Origin: Candidatus Kerfeldbacteria bacterium | GTDB lineage: Bacteria > Patescibacteriota > Patescibacteriia > UBA9570 | Length of the DNA: 18,927 nt | Assembly (NCBI GenBank): GCA_016207285.1 | Contig: JACQPW010000058.1 | Span: forward strand, 1 to 18,927 | Direction of reading: 5' to 3' | Shown here: in pieces, positions 14,323-18,927 of the stretch | How the letters are laid out: the number at the start of each line of letters is the position of its first letter | Position numbering within the stretch: position 1 is the first letter of the stretch | Notes under the pieces: model-generated | What the model was told of the DNA's origin: nothing | Database searches by the model: none | Seen by the model: only the letters and a program-made list of their open reading frames with translations | Position numbers and translations under genes: made by a program

Positions 14323-15156
14323 ATGGTCAAACACGTAGGTAAAGAGCGCCTGACAATTACCATGCGCAAAGATGTACTGTCGTCTTTAGATAAGTACATT
14401 GATGGAGACACCATTCGTAATCGCTCCCATGCCATTGAATACATCGTTGGTCGTTACTTAGGCGCTGGTATTGATACCTGCGTTATTTTAGCTAGTGGCC
14501 GTGAAGACCAAAGCATCAAGACACTACTGCGCATCCAAAACCGGCCAGTGATTGCGTACACCATTGAACTGTTACGCCAAGCCAATGTACGCAATATTAT
14601 TATGGTGATCAACGCTAACTGTCCAGATATTAAAAAATACTTAGGCGACGGTTCACAGTGGAAAATCAATATCACCTATATAGAGGAACAGAGCCCAGCC
14701 GGTACGGCAAAATCCTTGGCGGCAGTGAAAGGTTTGGTGAACGAAACCTTCTTGTTGATGTATGGTGATGTGTTGGTAGATATCGATTTACAAGAACTAG
14801 TGCGTTTCCATCGAGATATGGATCATGTGATGATGACCTTGGCAGTGACAGCCGCTACCAATCCATCGTTATATGGTGTGGCTGAACTACAAGGCAACCG
14901 TGTCTATCGTTTAATTGAGAAGCCAGCCGAATATAATAAGAGTAATTTGGTAGTGGCGGGGGTAGCGGTGTGTGAACCAGAGTTGTTTTCCTCACTACCA
15001 GAAAAATGTGACAATAAATACCTAGCCAGAGATATTCTGCCAGATTTAGCCCACCGCGGCCAAATTGCTGGTTATCCTTTCGCCACCAAATGGTTTGACG
15101 TTTCCCATGATGAAGAGTACGAAAAAGCCAAAGTAGAGTGGATCAAACCCCAATAA
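14323..15156 (+). CDS. Ribbon-helix-helix domain fused to a nucleotidyltransferase-like domain
   Basis: A 277-residue protein from ATG 14323; an ATG at 14290 would add 11 unconserved residues overlapping the -10. Residues 7-45 (ERLTITMRKDVLSSLDKYI... RNRSHAIEYIVGRYL) are a CopG/MetJ-type ribbon-helix-helix DNA-binding domain. From about 51 on it is a sugar-phosphate nucleotidyltransferase fold: TCVILASGR, IKTLLRIQNRPVIAYTIELL, PAGTAKSL (125-132), LLMYGDVLVDID (145-154), YGVAEL and RLIEKP. The usual G-x-GTRLxPLT-PK loop is shortened to SGREDQSIK (58-66), so NTP transfer may be altered or lost. A nucleotide-sugar-sensing transcription factor, possibly autoregulatory at the divergent promoter, is a plausible reading. 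Confidence 0.85.
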   Translation: MVKHVGKERLTITMRKDVLSSLDKYIDGDTIRNRSHAIEYIVGRYLGAGIDTCVILASGREDQSIKTLLRIQNRPVIAYTIELLRQANVRNIIMVINANCPDIKKYLGDGSQWKINITYIEEQSPAGTAKSLAAVKGLVNETFLLMYGDVLVDIDLQELVRFHRDMDHVMMTLAVTAATNPSLYGVAELQGNRVYRLIEKPAEYNKSNLVVAGVAVCEPELFSSLPEKCDNKYLARDILPDLAHRGQIAGYPFATKWFDVSHDEEYEKAKVEWIKPQ

Positions 15157-15448
15157 AATCACAGTAATAGCATAGTAAGATAACCCCCCTAGACAGGCGG
15201 CCATGGCCAGTGTACAAGGATGAGGACAACTGGCGCTTTTGCGTTCCGTTGTTATGTTCTTCGACAACTCACAACACAACCTTTAACCTGCTTTAGCTAA
15301 GCTAAAGTGGTCACTGTCCGCACACTGTGACCTTCAATGCCGCCTGTGCTTCGGTTCCTACCTACGGCACCTCGACAGTGCTGTACATCCCCCCTGATAT
15401 CCGCAGGTTGTCTACCTGCACCTGAACAACCGGAGATGCAAAGTCATC
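15157..15448 (+). promoter_or_regulatory. Hairpin-rich leader region of aminotransferase gene 1
   Basis: This 292-nt non-coding stretch has no convincing promoter but several inverted repeats: GCCAGT/ACTGGC around 15208-15237, CTTTAGC-TAA-GCTAAAG (15291-15307), GGTCAC/GTGACC (15309-15314 with 15327-15332), and GCAGGT-TGTCT-ACCTGC near 15403-15419. The last competes with GGTTGT/ACAACC, which ends just before CGGAG. Composition rises in GC across the region, marking the left boundary of the island. A structured, possibly regulatory 5' leader is inferred from the nested helices near the ribosome-binding site. Confidence 0.5.
15431..15448 (+). promoter_or_regulatory. Ribosome-binding region of aminotransferase gene 1
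   Basis: CGGAG (15431-15435), then AAAGTCAT (15440-15447), then ATG at 15449. The spacing from GGAG to ATG is rather long at 13 nt. The same two blocks precede aminotransferase gene 2, while host genes in this window lack a Shine-Dalgarno. Confidence 0.5.
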
Positions 15449-17047
15449 ATGACCCACCCCCTTGATGGAGATACCACCGTGATCGAAAGCAAGCACGGCA
15501 GTCACGTCCTCGTGCTGCCCCCTCAGACCCTGCGCATGGCCGAGTACGAGTCCGGCCTCCGCTGGCACTGGCCCACCCTCGACCTGCTCATGGGTCTCGG
15601 CCTGCTCACGCAGGAAGACATCGACCTGCTGAGCATCGGCATGAAGAACCGTCACCCGGACCCCGACATCTTCTTCGTCACCACCCTCGGCTTCACCGAG
15701 ACGGAGGTGGCCGAGTGGACGGGCGACGACTTCCGCCGCGTGTTGGGCCAGACGGCTCGCATGAAGTCCGGGTACGTCAAGCCGGCCGAAGGGCCGGTGG
15801 ACCTCCGCCAGGCGGTCTGCGACCGCTACGTTCGCCGCTTCGGTGTCGAGAAGCTCGACATCGGTCAGGTGCTCTACCTGGCCGGCGGCTGCTCCCAGGC
15901 CCTCGACGTCGTGATCCAGAACCTGTTCCTGACGAGCGGGATCGTTCCGACGGATACGTCGTACTGGCCGGGCATCCCGGGCAAGATCGTGCGGCACGGC
16001 CCCACGCCGGTCAGCATGTTCCGCTGCCACGAGAGCTTCGACGACAACCGCAAGTACCTGGCGCCGCTGATCGACCGCGACATCGCGGGCGTGTACGTGT
16101 CGTTCCCCGGCAACCCGATCGGGCTCCGCCTGACCCCCGAGCGCCTCGAAGTGCTGACGCGGACGCGCCTCTGGCTCCGCGACCGGTGCATCGAGGCGAA
16201 CAAGCCGGCGCCCTTCTGGGTGTCCGACGGCGTCTACATGGATCAGCCCGCTGAAACGCTGTCACTCCTGGCGGGCCAGGACTCCGGTGACGTGATCGAG
16301 GTGTACGGGCTGACCAAGGGACGCCTCCAGGCGGGCAACCGCGACAGCTTCCTCGTCGTCGGCAATTCCGCCGTGCTCCGGACCTTCGTGTCCGCCCAGG
16401 CCCGCGACGGCCTGAGTGGAAACGTGCCGTGGCACTACCCGAAGGCCCTGGCGCGCGCCATCCGCGACGCCAACGGCTTCCTGGCACACGAGCGCGAGCT
16501 CGACCAGGCGGCCGGTGCAGCCTTCGAGGCGGAGTTCGTCGGCGTCGATGGCCTGAGCATCGACCCCGCCGTGGACGACCAGTACCGGTACGTCCACGTC
16601 GCGATCCCGGAAGATCGCCAGGCGACGACCGAGGACTGGAAGCGGTGGCACATCCTCGAGGCGGCGGCCAACAAGACGCGGTTCGTGGACTGGATCCCCG
16701 GGCCGTACTTCAACCACCCCCTGATGCTGCGCGCCTCCGGGATCCGCATCCACGAGGTGGACGGCATCCGGACCATCATGGCCTTCCCGCCCGACAAGAT
16801 GCAGCGGGCGGCGAGGGTGATCGTTCGGACCTGGAACGAGTGGCAGTCCGAGGGCTTCACCAAGGTGCCGACCTGGAGCGACCTCGTCACCCTGCTCAAG
16901 GCCGGCATCATGCCGCGCCAGATCCTGGACGACTCGCGGGATGGGACCATCACGGCCACCCTCGAGCGCGTCAAGAGCGGCGCTGCGTCACCGGACAACG
17001 GTGTCGGCAAGCAGGCTCCGGACGAGAAGATGGTGGGGCGGGTGTAG
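15449..17047 (+). CDS. PLP-dependent aminotransferase (fold type I), GC-rich, unusual long form
   Basis: A 532-residue fold-type-I PLP enzyme. Active-site residues can be placed: Asn222 in SFPGNPIG, Asp260 and Tyr263 in VSDGVYMD (pyridine N and O3' contacts), the Schiff-base Lys290 in YGLTKGRLQAGNR, and Arg298. An aromatic residue for ring stacking is available in SYWPG (171-175). An N-terminal extension of about 100 residues and a C-terminal extension of about 50 (from 480) make it longer than typical class I/II aminotransferases of about 400. The substrate is not identifiable. Codon use is strongly GC-biased (CTC, GAC, GGC, GTC), unlike the genes to its left, indicating horizontal origin. 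No operon partner overlaps it. A structured element (17060-17097) and a 49-nt repeat follow the stop. Confidence 0.85.
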   Translation: MTHPLDGDTTVIESKHGSHVLVLPPQTLRMAEYESGLRWHWPTLDLLMGLGLLTQEDIDLLSIGMKNRHPDPDIFFVTTLGFTETEVAEWTGDDFRRVLGQTARMKSGYVKPAEGPVDLRQAVCDRYVRRFGVEKLDIGQVLYLAGGCSQALDVVIQNLFLTSGIVPTDTSYWPGIPGKIVRHGPTPVSMFRCHESFDDNRKYLAPLIDRDIAGVYVSFPGNPIGLRLTPERLEVLTRTRLWLRDRCIEANKPAPFWVSDGVYMDQPAETLSLLAGQDSGDVIEVYGLTKGRLQAGNRDSFLVVGNSAVLRTFVSAQARDGLSGNVPWHYPKALARAIRDANGFLAHERELDQAAGAAFEAEFVGVDGLSIDPAVDDQYRYVHVAIPEDRQATTEDWKRWHILEAAANKTRFVDWIPGPYFNHPLMLRASGIRIHEVDGIRTIMAFPPDKMQRAARVIVRTWNEWQSEGFTKVPTWSDLVTLLKAGIMPRQILDDSRDGTITATLERVKSGAASPDNGVGKQAPDEKMVGRV

Positions 17048-17059
17048 CCAGCATCGTAC

Positions 17060-17097
17060 GGTGGCCGTCCGGCGGGGAAACTCGTCGGGCGGCCACC
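17060..17097 (+). ncRNA. 3' structured element, copy 1 (P1/P3 stem)
   Basis: P1 is GGTGGCCG (17060-17067) with CGGCCACC (17090-17097). P3 is CCGGCG (17069-17074) with CGTCGG (17083-17088) and loop GGGAAACT. One T and one G separate P1 and P3 on the two sides. With the flanking AC and CT, the linear blocks match the element after aminotransferase gene 2, while the P1 and P3 arms differ in a pairing-preserving way. It starts 12 nt after the stop codon. There is no U-run, so it is not a simple intrinsic terminator. Confidence 0.65.
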
Positions 17098-17130
17098 CTG
17101 TGGTTGTGTTGTGGATTCGTTAAGAACTCC

Positions 17131-17179
17131 AGAGGAGAACCTGAGATTAGTCTGGTTCTTGCACACTTCTCCTCTCTTC
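17131..17179 (+). repeat. 49-bp identical repeat, copy 1
   Basis: Identical to 18693-18741 over 49 nt. AGAGGAGAA (17131-17139) can pair with TTCTCCTCT, 9 bp. Alternatively AGAACC (17136-17141) can pair with GGTTCT (17154-17159). The two helices share bases and exclude each other. It lies 33 nt after the copy-1 P1 stem. A C/T-rich tail follows but no real U-tract. Confidence 0.9.
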
Positions 17180-17220
17180 TTCAATGATGATCATGTATGG
17201 ACAACCACATATGATCGGTA

Positions 17221-17249
17221 TTGACTGAAGACTCAAATTCGTATATAAA
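17221..17249 (+). promoter_or_regulatory. Sigma-70-type promoter of aminotransferase gene 2
   Basis: TTGACT (17221-17226), a 17-nt spacer and TATAAA (17244-17249). Initiation near 17256 gives a leader of about 63 nt containing a 7-bp hairpin. Gene 2 can therefore be transcribed independently of gene 1. Confidence 0.7.
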
Positions 17250-17301
17250 GCTCTCGCGTAAGAAACATTTTTCGATCTTCGAAAACTCAACAACTCAAGA
17301 C

Positions 17302-17306
17302 GGAGG
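17302..17306 (+). promoter_or_regulatory. Shine-Dalgarno of aminotransferase gene 2
   Basis: GGAGG lies 12 nt before ATG 17319 and is followed by AAAGTC directly abutting the ATG. A clear Shine-Dalgarno is exceptional in this window. Confidence 0.7.
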
Positions 17307-17318
17307 AATTTTAAAGTC

Positions 17319-18575
17319 ATGTCTACGCACAACAATGGTGTCGATGGTTCCGCCACGTTCCGCGCCGTTCCCGCCACCGGAGTGATCTGGGTGATGGGGA
17401 AGGCAGCGACGGCTGGCTACGCATCTACTAAGGAGGGGTGGGTCAATCTGGGGCAGGGCGCCCCGGAGACGGGCCCGCTCCCCGATGCGCCCGACCGGAT
17501 CCGCCGTGTCGTCATCGACAACGATGACCAGCACGAGTACGGGCCCGTGGGAGGAATCATGGAGCTGCGGGAAGCCGTGGCTCGCCTCTACAACGAGCGC
17601 TACCGTGAAGGCAAGATGCCGTACACGGCGACCAATGTGGCGATCAGCCCGGGAGGTCGTGCCGGGCTGACTCGCATCGGTGCTTCCCTCGGCAACGTGA
17701 AGGTTGGGCACGTGTTGCCCGACTACACCGCCTACGAGGAGATGCTGGGTTCCTTTGGAACCTTCACGCCGACGCCGTTCATCGGCGGTCACCGCGGCCG
17801 CCGTTTCGACGCTGGTCGCTTCCGCGAAGAAGTGCTGGACCGCGGCCTCATGGCCATCATCTTCAGCAACCCGGCCAATCCGACCGGCAAGCTGCTGTGT
17901 GGGGACACACTGGCCAACTGGGTGGATGAGGCCCGAAGCCTGGGATGCTACATGATCCCGGACGAGTTCTACAGCCACTACATCTACGGTGGACCGCGCC
18001 TGACGGTGTCGGCTGCCGAGTTCGTGGAGGACGTGGACAAGGATCCGATCCTGATCGTCGACGGCATCACCAAGAACTGGCGCTACCCGGGGTGGCGGAT
18101 CTCCTGGACCATCGGGCCCAAGGAGGTGATCAAGAAGATCATCTCGGCCGGTTCGTTCCTGGACGGTGGAGCTGTCCACCCGATGCAGCTGGCTGCCCTG
18201 CCGCTGCTCGACCCTGTCGCTTCGGACAAGGAAGCACGCGCGATTCAGGCGTGCTTTGCTGAGAAGCGTCAGGTCATGGTGGAAGGACTCCGGCGTCTTG
18301 GCGTCCGGCTCGATGCTCCCAAGGGAAGCTTCTACTGCTGGGGCAACGTCGAGGCTCTTCCTACCGGCTGGAACACCGGAACGGAGTTCTTCGAGAACGC
18401 GCTCAGGGCCAAGGTCATCTGCGTCCCGGGACAGTTCTTCGACATCAACCCCGGACAGCGGAGGCCGAACCGTCCCGGTCGACTGGAGAACTGGATCAGG
18501 TTCTCCTTCGGACCCAGGCTGGAGAAAATCCAGCAGGGTCTGGAACAGCTCGAGCAGGCCATGCGCCCGGCCTGA
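17319..18575 (+). CDS. Class I/II PLP-dependent aminotransferase, GC-rich
   Basis: A 418-residue fold-type-I aminotransferase resembling the aspartate-aminotransferase/alanine-aminotransferase group. It shows the full motif set: GQGAPETGPLP (45-55), HEYGPVGGIMELREAVA (72-88), Tyr136 for ring stacking in PDYTAYE, Asn187 in SNPANPTGK, Asp215 and Tyr218 in IPDEFYSHY, the Schiff-base Lys252 in DGITKNWRYPGWR, Arg260, and the substrate carboxylate-binding Arg394 in NWIRFSFG. All catalytic residues appear intact, so it should be an active transaminase. The amino donor and acceptor are unknown. Sequence and length differ clearly from gene 1, so they are not a recent duplicate. GC-rich codon use marks it as foreign. 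It has its own promoter and Shine-Dalgarno. Confidence 0.92.
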   Translation: MSTHNNGVDGSATFRAVPATGVIWVMGKAATAGYASTKEGWVNLGQGAPETGPLPDAPDRIRRVVIDNDDQHEYGPVGGIMELREAVARLYNERYREGKMPYTATNVAISPGGRAGLTRIGASLGNVKVGHVLPDYTAYEEMLGSFGTFTPTPFIGGHRGRRFDAGRFREEVLDRGLMAIIFSNPANPTGKLLCGDTLANWVDEARSLGCYMIPDEFYSHYIYGGPRLTVSAAEFVEDVDKDPILIVDGITKNWRYPGWRISWTIGPKEVIKKIISAGSFLDGGAVHPMQLAALPLLDPVASDKEARAIQACFAEKRQVMVEGLRRLGVRLDAPKGSFYCWGNVEALPTGWNTGTEFFENALRAKVICVPGQFFDINPGQRRPNRPGRLENWIRFSFGPRLEKIQQGLEQLEQAMRPA

Positions 18576-18589
18576 TACGGTGAACCTAC

Positions 18590-18659
18590 GGTGGTGTCCG
18601 ATGGATGAACTGTGGCAACACAGATCCTCTACGCCGACGGTCATTCGTCGGGCACCACC
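18590..18659 (+). ncRNA. 3' structured element, copy 2 (P1/P2/P3)
   Basis: P1 is GGTGGTG (18590-18596) with CACCACC (18653-18659). The 3' strand CGTCGG (18646-18651) can pair with CCGATG (18598-18603), reproducing the copy-1 layout, or with CCGACG (18634-18639) through a GTCATT loop. Between them lies the hairpin CTGTG-GCAA-CACAG (18610-18623) with a GNRA-type tetraloop. The result is either a long stem or a three-way junction. Flanking AC and CT and the single G between P3 and P1 match copy 1. It starts 14 nt after the gene 2 stop. Confidence 0.65.
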
Positions 18660-18692
18660 CTCTGGGTATTACGCTATGGCAAGCCAACAACA

Positions 18693-18741
18693 AGAGGAGA
18701 ACCTGAGATTAGTCTGGTTCTTGCACACTTCTCCTCTCTTC
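18693..18741 (+). repeat. 49-bp identical repeat, copy 2
   Basis: A perfect copy of 17131-17179 in the same orientation, again exactly 33 nt after the P1 stem of the preceding element although the 33-nt linker has diverged. It has the same two mutually exclusive helices (AGAGGAGAA/TTCTCCTCT and AGAACC/GGTTCT). Sequence identity ends within a base or two on both sides. Confidence 0.9.
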
Positions 18742-18794
18742 CTCAGTACGTATCAATGGAAATTGGTATTTAGTGAAAGAAGAACCCCTCTCCC

Positions 18795-18817
18795 TGCCCT
18801 TCGACAAGCTCAGGGCA
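18795..18817. repeat. Dispersed palindromic repeat containing TTCGACAAGCTCAG
   Basis: The arms TGCCCT (18795-18800) and AGGGCA (18812-18817) flank TCGACAAGCTC. This string is a common dispersed repeat in many bacterial genomes (recollection). It marks the return of host-type intergenic sequence after the GC-rich island. Confidence 0.55.
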
Positions 18818-18818
18818 T

Positions 18819-18927
18819 CCCTCTCCCACCTGGGAGAGGGAATTTATTATAATTATATTTTTCTAACTTTTTTAAAAAAAGTTAATAAAAATTTATCACA
18901 CTAAAAATCCTCTCCCAGGTGGGAGAG
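18819..18927. repeat. Inverted pair of CTCTCCCA hairpins around an AT-rich core
   Basis: The hairpin CCCTCTCCCA-CC-TGGGAGAGGG (18819-18840) and the hairpin CCTCTCCCA-GG-TGGGAGAG (18909-18927, cut by the window edge) have complementary loops, so they are inverted copies of each other. The 68-nt core between them is AT-rich and centred on a near-palindrome of ACTTTTTT/AAAAAAAGT type. The whole could fold into one long imperfect hairpin, like a miniature inverted-repeat element or a bidirectional terminator. No gene is seen from 18576 to the window end. Confidence 0.6.

Larger units (their letters stand above)
17180..17318 (+). other. AT-rich promoter and leader segment between the aminotransferase genes
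   Basis: This 139-nt stretch is much more AT-rich than the GC-rich genes on both sides. It holds the gene 2 promoter (17221-17249), a hairpin TTTTCGA-TCT-TCGAAAA around 17270-17286, and the Shine-Dalgarno. The contrast between host-like expression signals and foreign-like coding sequence is notable. Confidence 0.6.

Noticed and set aside
15362..16753. Long antisense and alternative-frame open reading frames across the aminotransferase island
   Set aside because: High GC content removes stop codons from all frames. The proteins are low-complexity Arg/Pro/Gly or His/Val-rich, and they oppose clearly homologous aminotransferases.
17060..17097. Simple Rho-independent terminator after aminotransferase gene 1
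   Set aside because: The stem is strong but no U-run follows, and the matching copy after gene 2 has extra internal hairpins and a fixed-distance second element.
15449..18575. Aminotransferase genes as a recent tandem duplication
   Set aside because: The two proteins differ in length (532 and 418 residues), motif wording and overall sequence. Only their non-coding flanks resemble each other.
17131..18741. Integron attC sites behind each ORF
   Set aside because: The ORF-plus-repeat layout fits, but the core sites RYYYAAC and GTTRRRY are not found in the right positions, and no integrase gene is in the window.
15157..18760. Assembly chimera or contamination
   Set aside because: Host-type low-GC sequence and dispersed repeats resume to the right of the island, so it is embedded on both sides. 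Read coverage is still needed to settle this.
1..18927. CRISPR array, rRNA genes, transposase or phage genes
   Set aside because: No regularly spaced repeats, rRNA sequence, DDE/serine/tyrosine recombinase or phage structural protein was recognised in any frame.

Overview
The window looks like a chromosomal segment of an uncultivated small-genome bacterium, most likely Candidate Phyla Radiation (Patescibacteria, Parcubacteria-like). This is inferred from the style of the genes. Spacing is tight, with 1-4 nt overlaps. Host genes lack obvious Shine-Dalgarno sequences, and several have -10 boxes placed for leaderless transcription. There is a secreted C39-like protein with tandem 'WYVNP..RYYLG' repeats, a small tail-anchored protein with a UBA-like N-terminus, and an energy set of a membrane pyrophosphatase plus L-lactate dehydrogenase. 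No marker here fixes the lineage.

Layout. 1-1745: a tRNA-Cys cut by the window edge, a minus-strand pair (TauE/SafE permease, then a small CxxC protein), tRNA-Gly, a small tail-anchored protein, and tRNA-Leu. 1816-3487: a plus-strand operon of three unrecognised membrane proteins and an SRPBCC protein. 3484-6877: a minus-strand operon running nfo (endonuclease IV), MBL-fold hydrolase, inositol-monophosphatase family protein, secreted C39-like protein. 6983-7906: L-lactate dehydrogenase, convergent with tig. 7909-12596, minus strand: nusA and hppA overlapping by 4 nt, a hairpin repeat, then tig. 12720-14254, minus strand: rnhB, a SAM methyltransferase, yraN, with two intrinsic terminators. 14323-15156: a ribbon-helix-helix/nucleotidyltransferase fusion divergent from rnhB.

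15157-18760 is different. Two intact but dissimilar PLP-dependent aminotransferases with strongly GC-rich codon use lie in the AT-richer host background. Unlike the host genes, both have a Shine-Dalgarno-like sequence followed by a shared AAAGTCAT block at the start. Each gene is followed by the same composite 3' structure: a P1/P3 stem-loop whose arms differ between copies by compensatory changes, a linker of exactly 33 nt in both copies although its sequence has diverged, and a perfectly identical 49-nt element that can fold in two mutually exclusive ways. Gene 1 is also preceded by a roughly 290-nt leader full of hairpins. I consider this repeated 'aminotransferase plus structured 3' element' unit the best candidate for an undescribed system. 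It could be a cis-acting RNA element, a terminator/processing module, or a cassette boundary. Host-type dispersed hairpin repeats resume after 18780, so the island is embedded in the host rather than joined at a contig end.

The core genes serve DNA repair and RNA-primer removal (nfo, rnhB), transcription (nusA), protein folding (tig), pyrophosphate-driven ion pumping (hppA) and fermentation (ldh). The function of the aminotransferase pair cannot be read from the sequence.
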